NCBI GenBank assembly: GCA_945875225.1
Contig: CAMCJY010000138.1
Coordinates: 1-5,994 of the forward strand
Direction: 5' to 3'
Length of the DNA stretch: 5,994 nucleotides
Source: Comamonas sp. lk
GTDB taxonomy: Bacteria > Pseudomonadota > Gammaproteobacteria > Burkholderiales > Burkholderiaceae_C
Shown: one piece after another, positions 1-5,846 of the stretch
Layout of the letters: each line of letters begins with the position of its first letter
Position numbering within the stretch: position 1 is the first letter of the stretch
The notes under the pieces: model-generated
The model's input: only the letters and a program-made list of their open reading frames with translations
What the model was told of the DNA's origin: nothing
Database searches by the model: none
Made by a program: the position numbers and the translations under genes

Positions 1-2
1 CG

Positions 3-155
3 ATTTGGCAATGGATGCCAAAGCAGAAGCCACCTCGGACTTTCCCCATTGTCACGGTACCCGCCGTGCATTACCTATGTTCCTTTGTGATGCACTCCAA
101 CTACCCCACGCATACAGAGCGCAACCCATTCCCCCACCTAGAGTACTGGTACTGA
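3..155 (+). CDS. Possible 3' end of an unidentified gene (partial, left edge)
   Basis: A frame open from the left edge encodes 50 residues and ends with TGA at 153-155. I do not recognise the protein. It is rich in aromatic residues, His and Pro, and its last residues read HLEYWY. Support for coding is compositional: by my count G+C at codon positions 1, 2 and 3 is about 50, 42 and 68 percent, the low-second, high-third pattern of genes in GC-rich bacteria. It would converge on yihY, with its stop 46 bp from the yihY stop and small inverted repeats between them. An overlapping plus-strand frame at 5-205 has an ATG but no recognisable content. A minus-strand frame starting at 71 after an AAAGGA-like site is also open to the edge, so this call is uncertain. 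Confidence 0.35.
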   Translation: MWQWMPKQKPPRTFPIVTVPAVHYLCSFVMHSNYPTHTERNPFPHLEYWY

Positions 156-163
156 GCGGCGCT

Positions 164-202
164 GCGCATTTCTGCGCCAAGCCGGGCCAGGCCGCTTGGC
201 CC
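164..202. repeat. Two small inverted repeats downstream of yihY
   Basis: The first is a perfect 5-bp stem with a 4-base loop (GCGCA at 164-168, TGCGC at 173-177). The second pairs 184-191 with 195-202: eight pairs including one G-T wobble, a 3-base loop, and the yihY stop codon on its edge. Neither is followed by a T-run on either strand, so neither is a classical intrinsic terminator. Their place between two apparently convergent gene ends makes a role in 3'-end formation or mRNA protection plausible, but this is inference. Confidence 0.35.
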
Positions 203-1419
203 TAGATCACCTCCTGCAGCGTGCATCCAGGACGCAAGGCAATCTGCAAAAACTGACTATTTTGCGCATCCTTGGCCAACAATAGGTTGTGAACCAGGGG
301 GCTGATAGGGGTTTGGAGCGGGTCTACCAGCAGCACCCAACGCGCGCCACCATCGGTCACTGTGGTTTCCTGCAACTTGCCGATCCAGTCCATGGCTGTC
401 AGGGTCTCAAGTACCTCTGCCAAATCCAAAGGGTCCGCATGCAGGGTTTCGCACAGCTGGGCCGTGGTCTGTCCGCGCGCTGCCTCAGTCCGCGCCGTCC
501 CAAGCCCGCTCAGCAAGGCCAGAGCCAGTCCAAAGCGGGCACCCGGTGCGTAGCGCCGTGGCGGCAGACCAGCGATCAAACCGGGCACATACGCCGTCAG
601 TGTTGCCCCCAGCACCACAATCACCCAGGACAGGTAAATCCATACCAACAAAATCGGCAGCGTGGCAAATGCGCCGTACACAGCGGAATACAGCGGCACC
701 GTTTCCAGGTACCAGGCCAACAGGCGCTTGGCGATTTCCAGGCCAGTAGCCACAAACAAAGCGCCCATCCAGGCATGGCCCCAACGCACCCGGGTATTGG
801 GCAGGTAATGAAACATGGCCGCCATACCGCCGGCCACCATCAAAAACTGCGCAGTATCGAGCAAAAAGCCCACGCCGCCGGGCATGCCCTCAACCAGGCC
901 GCGAGAGGCCGAAATCGCATACGAGCTGACGCTGATGCTGACGCCCAAAATCAAGGGCCCCAGCGTGAGTGCCGACCAGTAAATCAAGAGGCGCTGGCCC
1001 AAAGGCCGCAACGTGCGCACGCGCCAAATACTATTGATGGTACGGTCGATGGTAAAGATCAGCGCCAGCGAGGTCAGCACCAGCGCGCCAAAACCAAAGG
1101 CGCCCAGCTTGCTGGCTTTACGCGAAAACTGGCTCAAGTAGCCCAGCACCTGGCGGGCGATGTCGTCCGGTATCAGGCTGGCGACCAGCCACTTTTGTAA
1201 TACGTCCTGAAACTTGGCAAACATCGGAAAGGCCGTCAGCACCGCCAATGCCACGGTCAGCAGCGGCACCAGAGCGATGGTGGTGGTAAAGGTCAGACTG
1301 CTGGCAGTCAGGCCCAGGCGGTCTTCGCGGAAGCGTTCGCGCAGGGTTTGAAGGGCTGGAAGCCAGGGCACATGGCGCACATCGGTCAGCCAGAGTTGGA
1401 AGCGAGGAAGCAGTTGCAT
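202..1419 (-). CDS. YihY/BrkB family inner-membrane protein
   Basis: Encodes 405 residues of the YihY/BrkB family (Pfam Virul_fac_BrkB), once misnamed ribonuclease BN. The molecular function is not settled. About six membrane segments are visible, near residues 38-63, 104-124, 143-169, 185-205, 216-232 and 253-278. Family signatures are LTFTTTIALVPLLTV near 42-56 and the WYLETVPLYSAVYGAFATLP stretch at 236-255. Residues 290-405 form a soluble tail resembling the winged-helix-like extension of many proteobacterial members, which makes this longer than the roughly 290-residue short forms. I chose the ATG at 1419. A TTG at 1446 would add nine residues but would run into the divergent gene. No clear Shine-Dalgarno precedes either start. 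The gene is divergent from the DUF2069 gene and not obviously in an operon. Family assignment is secure. Confidence 0.93.
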   Translation of the reverse strand: MQLLPRFQLWLTDVRHVPWLPALQTLRERFREDRLGLTASSLTFTTTIALVPLLTVALAVLTAFPMFAKFQDVLQKWLVASLIPDDIARQVLGYLSQFSRKASKLGAFGFGALVLTSLALIFTIDRTINSIWRVRTLRPLGQRLLIYWSALTLGPLILGVSISVSSYAISASRGLVEGMPGGVGFLLDTAQFLMVAGGMAAMFHYLPNTRVRWGHAWMGALFVATGLEIAKRLLAWYLETVPLYSAVYGAFATLPILLVWIYLSWVIVVLGATLTAYVPGLIAGLPPRRYAPGARFGLALALLSGLGTARTEAARGQTTAQLCETLHADPLDLAEVLETLTAMDWIGKLQETTVTDGGARWVLLVDPLQTPISPLVHNLLLAKDAQNSQFLQIALRPGCTLQEVI

Positions 1420-1440
1420 GGCCGGTATGATGCCACCGCT
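1420..1440. promoter_or_regulatory. 21-bp divergent start region of yihY and the DUF2069 gene
   Basis: Only 21 bp separate the two ATG codons, so each promoter must overlap the other gene's start. On the plus strand TATGAT (1426-1431) is one mismatch from the sigma-70 -10 consensus. No good -35 lies 16-18 bp upstream; TTGGAA at 1396-1401 is too far away. If TATGAT is used, transcription would begin within a few bases of the ATG at 1441, giving a nearly leaderless mRNA. This agrees with the lack of a ribosome binding site there. No comparable box is clear for the minus strand. Assigned by eye only. Confidence 0.3.
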
Positions 1441-1902
1441 ATGCAAACACCTCTTTCGCCTCCTCCGATCACGTCGCCTACAGCGCCTGCAATCGCCTCA
1501 ACCGCCCCGGCGGAAACCCATGTCCACCTTAGCCGCGCGCTGGCGGTGGGCAGCCTGCTGGGGCTGATCGTGCTCAGCCTGCTGTGGGAGCTGCTGGTGG
1601 CCCCGCTGCGGCCTGGCGGCTCGTGGTTGGCGCTCAAGGCCCTGCCTTTGTGCTTACCCATGGCCGGGCTGCTAAAAAACCGCATGTACACCTACCGCTG
1701 GGTATCCATGCTGGTGTGGATCTACTTCACCGAGGGCGTGGTGCGCGCCTGGGGTGACAAAGCGCCCAGCAACTATTGCGCGCTGCTGGAAATCGCTTTG
1801 TGCCTGGTTTTGTTTGTTGCCTGCCTGATGCATGTGCGCTTGCGCCAGCGTGATGCCAAGGCTGCAGGCCTGAGCGAAGCGCCCACCACCCAAGCCAGCT
1901 AA
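1441..1902 (+). CDS. DUF2069 family small membrane protein
   Basis: Encodes 153 residues matching the DUF2069 family (PF09842) of predicted inner-membrane proteins of unknown function. Residues 1-30 are a Pro/Ala/Ser/Thr-rich, probably disordered leader. Four hydrophobic segments follow, near 33-54, 61-78, 87-103 and 112-131. The conserved-looking part is the loop and third segment, KNRMYTYRWVSMLVWIYFTE (79-98). The C-terminus is a short basic then polar tail. The frame is open upstream to 1348, but that stretch lies inside yihY on the other strand, so the ATG at 1441 is preferred. It has no recognisable Shine-Dalgarno. The stop is 9 bp before the next gene, implying co-transcription with the FAD-linked oxidase. 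No function can be given. Confidence 0.88.
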   Translation: MQTPLSPPPITSPTAPAIASTAPAETHVHLSRALAVGSLLGLIVLSLLWELLVAPLRPGGSWLALKALPLCLPMAGLLKNRMYTYRWVSMLVWIYFTEGVVRAWGDKAPSNYCALLEIALCLVLFVACLMHVRLRQRDAKAAGLSEAPTTQAS

Positions 1903-1911
1903 AGAACGCGT

Positions 1912-3336
1912 ATGAACCCACCCGCTGCCCTGCTTCCCGCGCTACGCGCCATTGTTGGCCAGGCGCATGTATTGACCGAAGGCGATTTAACTGGCTACGA
2001 ATTGGACTGGCGCAAGCGCGAGCGCGGCAAGTCCCTGGCAGTAGTGCGCCCGGCGTCCACCGCCCAAGTGGCCTTAGTCGTCCAGGCTTGTGCGGCAGCG
2101 GGTGTCAGCATCGTGCCCCAGGGCGGCAACACCGGCATGGTGGTCGGCTCCACCCCAGATGCCAGCGGCACGCAAGTCGTGCTGAGCTTGACGCGCATGA
2201 ACGCAGTACGCGCGCTCGATGGCGGCAACCTGACGATTACCGTAGAGGCCGGTTGTGTGCTGCAAAGCCTGCAAGAGGTGTGCGAGAAAGCCGGTTTCTT
2301 GTTTCCCTTGAGCTTGGCCTCGGAAGGCAGCTGCACCATAGGCGGCAATCTGGGCACTAATGCGGGGGGCACGCAAGTGGTGCGCTACGGCAATACGCGC
2401 GAACTGTGTCTGGGCCTGGAAGTGGTGACGGCTCAAGGCGAGGTATGGAGCGGTCTGACCGGCCTGCGCAAGGACAACACCGGCTATGACCTGCGGCATT
2501 TATTTATAGGCTCGGAGGGTACGCTGGGCGTGATTACTGCCGCCACCATGAAGTTGTATCCACTGCCCAAATCGCAACTGACAGCCTTGGCTGCCGTGCC
2601 TTCGCTAGAGGCGGCGGTGCAACTGCTGGGCTTGGCGCACCAGCACCTGAGTGCCGGTCTGACCGGCTTTGAGGTCATGGGACAGTTTGCTTTGAAGTTG
2701 GTGGTCAAGCATTTCCCGCAGCAGCGCGTTCCTTTTTATGAAAGCAGTCCGTATTGCGTGGTGCTGGAGAACTCGGATAACGAGTCCGACGAACACGCGC
2801 GCAGCCAGTTTGAACGACTGCTGGAAGCGGCTATGGATGCCGGTTGCGTAAGCGATGCCGTGGTGGCCGAAAGCATGGCTCAGGCGCGCGCGCTGTGGCA
2901 TATCCGCGAGAGTATTCCGCTGGCGCAGGCGCAAGAGGGGCTCAATATCAAACACGATATCTCGATTGCGGTCTCGCGCATCCCCGAGTTTGTGGCCCAA
3001 GCCGATGCAGCCCTGGCGCAGGCCTTTCCCGGCATACGGCTGGTGAACTATGGCCACCTGGGGGACGGCAATTTGCACTACAACGTACAAGCGCCCGAAG
3101 GCCAAGACGCCGAAAAGTTTTTGCGTGAGCAGGAAGGCCCGGTCAATGGCGTGGTCTATGCGCTGGTGGACGCCTATAACGGCTCGATCTCCGCGGAACA
3201 CGGTATCGGCAGCCTGAAACGCGAAAAGCTGGAAAAGCACAAGTCTCCCGTGGCGCTGAGTCTGATGCGCTCTATTAAAACCGCGCTGGACCCGCACAAT
3301 ATGTTCAACCCCGGACGTATGTTGGCGCGCACTTAA
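1912..3336 (+). CDS. FAD-linked oxidase (D-2-hydroxyacid dehydrogenase type)
   Basis: Encodes a 474-residue soluble flavoprotein of the VAO/PCMH superfamily, related to GlcD, D-lactate dehydrogenase and D-2-hydroxyglutarate dehydrogenase (D2HGDH). The N-terminal FAD-binding domain (about 40-220) carries PQGGNTGMVVGSTP at 69-82, SEGSCTIGGNLGTNAGG at 137-153 and GSEGTLGVIT at 200-209. The C-terminal FAD-oxidase domain (about 225-472) carries RESIP at 332-336, KHDIS at 347-351, GHLGDGNLHYN at 381-391 and AEHGIG at 428-433. By comparison with human D2HGDH, H382 and H389 are probable metal ligands, with E429/H430 at the active site and R332/K347 binding substrate carboxylate. A Pro (P336) stands where D2HGDH has Thr. 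No glcE or glcF partner is adjacent, so true glycolate oxidase is unlikely. The exact 2-hydroxyacid is unknown. A weak AAAGAA site precedes the ATG. Confidence 0.92.
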   Translation: MNPPAALLPALRAIVGQAHVLTEGDLTGYELDWRKRERGKSLAVVRPASTAQVALVVQACAAAGVSIVPQGGNTGMVVGSTPDASGTQVVLSLTRMNAVRALDGGNLTITVEAGCVLQSLQEVCEKAGFLFPLSLASEGSCTIGGNLGTNAGGTQVVRYGNTRELCLGLEVVTAQGEVWSGLTGLRKDNTGYDLRHLFIGSEGTLGVITAATMKLYPLPKSQLTALAAVPSLEAAVQLLGLAHQHLSAGLTGFEVMGQFALKLVVKHFPQQRVPFYESSPYCVVLENSDNESDEHARSQFERLLEAAMDAGCVSDAVVAESMAQARALWHIRESIPLAQAQEGLNIKHDISIAVSRIPEFVAQADAALAQAFPGIRLVNYGHLGDGNLHYNVQAPEGQDAEKFLREQEGPVNGVVYALVDAYNGSISAEHGIGSLKREKLEKHKSPVALSLMRSIKTALDPHNMFNPGRMLART

Positions 3337-3468
3337 ACCAGGCTGCTGGAGCGGATCAGCCTAAGCGGCTTGATGGCTATCGCCAGAGGCAGCTTTAGCC
3401 CGACGCCATCGCTTTGGTCAGCGGCGACGAAAATGCGAGCAGCACCGTGTGCAGTCGCCCTACCCGCC
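3337..3468. other. Intergenic stretch between the FAD oxidase and thyA
   Basis: I find no gene here. Two inverted repeats are visible. AGGCTG (3340-3345) pairs with CAGCCT (3357-3362) across an 11-base loop, directly after the oxidase stop codon. GATGGC (3372-3377) pairs with GCCATC (3405-3410) across a long loop. Neither is followed by a T-run, so a rho-independent terminator is not supported. Some read-through into thyA is therefore possible. Confidence 0.4.
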
Positions 3469-3474
3469 TACAAT
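3469..3474 (+). promoter_or_regulatory. Candidate -10 box of the thyA-folA-xth promoter
   Basis: TACAAT in the context CCTACAATTTGG has one mismatch to TATAAT and resembles the -10 element common in Burkholderiales promoters. The hexamer at the expected -35 distance (around 3446-3452, GTGTGC) is poor. Start of transcription near 3481 would leave a leader of about 48 bases before the thyA ATG. No operator or riboswitch-like fold stands out in that leader. Assigned by eye. Confidence 0.42.
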
Positions 3475-3528
3475 TTGGCAGATAGCGAGGCACGCCAATA
3501 ACCGGCATTTTTCACACCAACCGCACCT

Positions 3529-4371
3529 ATGACCAGCCATACCGAGCGCCCGACCCGCCACCAATACGAAGACCTGCTGAGCTACGCCTACGCCCAGGGC
3601 GTGCGCAAGGAGGACCGTACTGGTACCGGAACGACTAGCGTGTTTGGCTACCAGATGCGCTTTGACCTCCGAGAGGGTTTCCCGCTGGTGACAACCAAAA
3701 AAGTGCACTTGCGCTCCATCATCCAGGAATTGCTGTGGTTTTTGACCGGTTCGGGTAATAACCACTGGCTCAAAGATCGCGGCGTGAGCATCTGGGATGA
3801 ATGGGCCAAGCCCGATGGCGACCTGGGCCCGGTCTACGGCGTGCAGTGGCGCAGTTGGCCCACGCCGGACGGCAAGCACATCGACCAGATCAGCGAATTG
3901 ATGGCGACTCTCAAGAGCAATCCGGACTCACGCCGCATGATCGTCAGCGCCTGGAACGTTGCCGATTTATCCAAAATGGCGCTCATGCCCTGCCATGCTT
4001 TTTTTCAGTTTTACGTGGCGCCCGCAGAAGGCCCCGATGGCAAGCCTCGCCTGAGCTGCCAGCTGTACCAGCGCAGCGCGGATATTTTTTTGGGGGTGCC
4101 TTTCAATATTGCTAGCTACGCGCTGCTAACGCACATGATCGCCCAGCAATGCGATATGGATGTGGGCGATTTCATCTGGACCGGCGGCGACTGCCATGTA
4201 TACAGCAACCACCACACGCAAGTGGAACTGCAACTAAGCCGCGCGCCTATGGCCTACCCCACGCTGCATATCAAGCGCCGCCCGGCCAGTATTTTTGAAT
4301 ACGCCTTTGAGGACTTTGAGGTGCTGGGTTATACGCCGCATCCCGCAATTTCTGCTCCGGTGGCGGTCTAG
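3529..4371 (+). CDS. thyA: Thymidylate synthase
   Basis: Cytosolic enzyme that methylates dUMP to dTMP with 5,10-methylenetetrahydrofolate, releasing dihydrofolate. The 280 residues align along their length with E. coli ThyA (264 residues). The extra 16 are nine at the N-terminus and seven in the loop APAEGPDGKPR (164-174) after the catalytic segment. All key residues are present: nucleophile C155 in MPCHAFFQF, phosphate-binding R30 in DRTGTG and the pair R135/R136, then S183, D185, N193, H223 and Y225 for dUMP binding. The C-terminus ISAPVAV matches the flexible family tail that closes over the active site. No Shine-Dalgarno is evident before the ATG. It heads a cluster with folA, 11 bp downstream, which recycles its dihydrofolate product. 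Nothing suggests decay. Confidence 0.98.
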   Translation: MTSHTERPTRHQYEDLLSYAYAQGVRKEDRTGTGTTSVFGYQMRFDLREGFPLVTTKKVHLRSIIQELLWFLTGSGNNHWLKDRGVSIWDEWAKPDGDLGPVYGVQWRSWPTPDGKHIDQISELMATLKSNPDSRRMIVSAWNVADLSKMALMPCHAFFQFYVAPAEGPDGKPRLSCQLYQRSADIFLGVPFNIASYALLTHMIAQQCDMDVGDFIWTGGDCHVYSNHHTQVELQLSRAPMAYPTLHIKRRPASIFEYAFEDFEVLGYTPHPAISAPVAV

Positions 4372-4382
4372 GCGCGCTGCCC

Positions 4383-4883
4383 ATGGCGACCCGCCTGCAC
4401 CTTATTTACGCGCGCGCTGCCAACGGAGTCATTGGCGCAAATAACACCCTGCCTTGGCATCTACCCGAGGACCTTGCGCACTTCAAACGCCGCACCTTGG
4501 GTTGCCCGGTCATCATGGGCCGCAAAACCTGGGATTCGCTGCCCCCAAAGTTTCGCCCGCTGCCAGGCCGCTTGAATGTGGTGATCACGCGGCAATCGGA
4601 TTGGCAAGCGCAAGGCGCACAGTCGGCCGCGTCCTTGCAGGATGCATTGGCGCAGTGCGTGGATACGCCCGACGCCTGGGTGATAGGCGGCGCGCAAATA
4701 TATGCCCAGTCGTTAGCCCTGGCGCACAGCGTGGTGGTGACGGAAATAGAGCTGGAAGTGCCAGGTGATGCATTTGCACCGGTCCTTGGAAGCGCGTGGC
4801 AAGAGACTCATCGCGAAAGCCATACCTCTGCCAAAGGGCTTGCCTATAGTTTTGTGAATTACCAGCGCACCACGCCGCTTTAA
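4383..4883 (+). CDS. folA: Dihydrofolate reductase
   Basis: Cytosolic NADPH-dependent reductase that turns dihydrofolate into tetrahydrofolate, the target of trimethoprim and methotrexate. The length of 166 residues is usual for chromosomal bacterial DHFR (E. coli 159). Visible motifs are ANGVIGANNTLPWHLPEDL (13-31) with catalytic acid D30 (E. coli D27) and W25, MGRKTWDSLP (45-54) for NADPH binding, LPGRLNVVITR (60-70) with R63 binding the glutamate of folate (E. coli R57), and VIGGAQIY (100-107) with the Gly-Gly pair and Y107. T120 and D129 match E. coli T113 and D122. It starts 11 bp after thyA without a clear Shine-Dalgarno, so translation may be coupled to thyA. It is of the chromosomal type, and nothing marks it as a plasmid-borne resistance dfr gene. 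Confidence 0.97.
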   Translation: MATRLHLIYARAANGVIGANNTLPWHLPEDLAHFKRRTLGCPVIMGRKTWDSLPPKFRPLPGRLNVVITRQSDWQAQGAQSAASLQDALAQCVDTPDAWVIGGAQIYAQSLALAHSVVVTEIELEVPGDAFAPVLGSAWQETHRESHTSAKGLAYSFVNYQRTTPL

Positions 4884-4886
4884 ACC

Positions 4887-5846
4887 ATGCAATTTGCCAC
4901 CTGGAACGTCAACTCCTTAGCCGTGCGCCTGCCCCAGGTGTTGGACTGGCTTAGCGCCAATCCGGTCGATGTGCTGGCTCTGCAAGAGACCAAGCTCACC
5001 GACGATAAATTTCCGTACGATGCCTTTGCGCAAGCGGGCTACCAAGCCCATTGGTTTGGGCAAAAAACCTATAACGGCGTGGCCCTTCTGACCAAGACCG
5101 AGGCCACGGAAATAGTGAAAAACATTCCCGGCTTTGAAGACGAACTAGCGCGTGTGATCACCGGCACGGTACAAGGTGTGCGCGTGATAGGGGCGTATTT
5201 CCCGAATGGCCAGGCGCCTGGTAGCGATAAGTTTGAGTACAAAATGGAGTGGCTCAAGGCCCTACGCAACTGGGTCAAGACCGAGTTGGCGGCGCACACG
5301 CAATTACTGCTCATGGGTGACTACAACATCACTTTTGACGATGCCGATGTCTGGGACCCCGAAGGTATGCGCGACCAGATTCACTGCACGGACGAAGAGC
5401 GCTACCACCTGCGGGCGCTGGTTGCCATGGGCTTGCACGACAGCCTACGCCTGTTTCCGCAGCCGCCGAAAAGCTATAGCTGGTGGGACTACCGCGACAT
5501 GGCCTTTAGACGCAACCGGGGCATGCGGATTGACCATATCCTGATCAGCCAAAGCTTGCGCGACCGGGCCACAGCCTGCGTTATCGACAAAACACCCCGC
5601 AAAAACGAACGACCCAGCGACCACACGCCGGTGGTGTTAACGATCACGCCCGAATCGAACAAGTCCTCGGGCGTAAACGCCAGCTACTTATCCAGTCCTA
5701 GTTCTTGGATCTTGCGGGTGATGGTATTGCGGCCAATGCCCAACTTGTTGGCGGCTTCAATGCGGCGTCCACGCGTATTGGTCAAAGCAGCTTGGATCAT
5801 GCGCGCCTCAAAACGCCGCGTCAGCGTGTCCCACACCTCTAGCTGA
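4887..5846 (+). CDS. xth: Exodeoxyribonuclease III with unusual C-terminal extension
   Basis: DNA-repair enzyme of the EEP superfamily: AP endonuclease and 3'-5' exonuclease acting at abasic sites and blocked 3' ends. Residues 1-254 form a complete ExoIII domain. They hold N7 (TWNVNS), metal ligand E34 (LQETK), Y104 (GAYFPNG), D145 and N147 (GDYNIT), D216 (RIDHILIS) and the catalytic H246 of SDHTP. The ATG lies 3 bp after the folA stop, so translational coupling is likely. Oddly, the family fold should end near residue 254, but no stop occurs until 5844-5846. This adds about 65 residues that are Ser- and Arg-rich and unlike any domain I know. From residue 266 they are antisense to the end of ntrC. 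A lost stop codon or a sequence error near 5640 are the alternatives. Function of the first 254 residues is secure; the 3' end is not. Confidence 0.93.
   Translation: MQFATWNVNSLAVRLPQVLDWLSANPVDVLALQETKLTDDKFPYDAFAQAGYQAHWFGQKTYNGVALLTKTEATEIVKNIPGFEDELARVITGTVQGVRVIGAYFPNGQAPGSDKFEYKMEWLKALRNWVKTELAAHTQLLLMGDYNITFDDADVWDPEGMRDQIHCTDEERYHLRALVAMGLHDSLRLFPQPPKSYSWWDYRDMAFRRNRGMRIDHILISQSLRDRATACVIDKTPRKNERPSDHTPVVLTITPESNKSSGVNASYLSSPSSWILRVMVLRPMPNLLAASMRRPRVLVKAAWIMRASKRRVSVSHTSS
5646..5674. repeat. 8-bp inverted repeat at the end of the xth conserved domain
   Basis: ACGCCCGA (5646-5653) and TCGGGCGT (5667-5674) are perfect reverse complements around a 13-base loop. The repeat begins at xth codon 254, where the conserved exonuclease fold ends, and finishes 9 bp before the ntrC stop. 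This is where a shared terminator for two convergent genes would be expected. No T-run follows on either strand, so efficient intrinsic termination is doubtful. A role in mRNA 3'-end stability is possible. Confidence 0.45.

Noticed and set aside
184..202. Rho-independent terminator for yihY
   Set aside because: A stem is present, but no T-run follows on the minus strand, so I recorded it only as an inverted repeat.
5..205. Plus-strand ATG frame of 66 codons
   Set aside because: It overlaps the better-supported frame at 3-155, runs over the yihY stop and inverted repeats, and has no recognisable content.
289..1200. Long plus-strand open frame of 303 codons
   Set aside because: It lies antisense to the well-conserved YihY gene. 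Its product is a Gln/His/Arg-rich string with no domain, typical of the reverse frame of a GC-rich gene.
1348..1440. N-terminal extension of the DUF2069 protein by 31 residues
   Set aside because: It would lie wholly inside the start of yihY on the other strand, begins at a non-ATG codon, and the extra residues do not resemble the family. The ATG at 1441 fits better.
2605..3297. Minus-strand open frame of 230 codons inside the FAD oxidase
   Set aside because: It is opposite the conserved FAD-oxidase C-terminal domain, has no recognisable motif, and its codon positions mirror the real gene.
3460..3879. Minus-strand open frame of 139 codons over the thyA promoter and 5' end
   Set aside because: Most of it is antisense to conserved thyA sequence, and the product is unlike any protein I know.
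4383..4883. Acquired trimethoprim-resistance dfr gene
   Set aside because: The gene sits next to thyA in a housekeeping cluster, has ordinary DHFR motifs, and shows no integron or transposon features.
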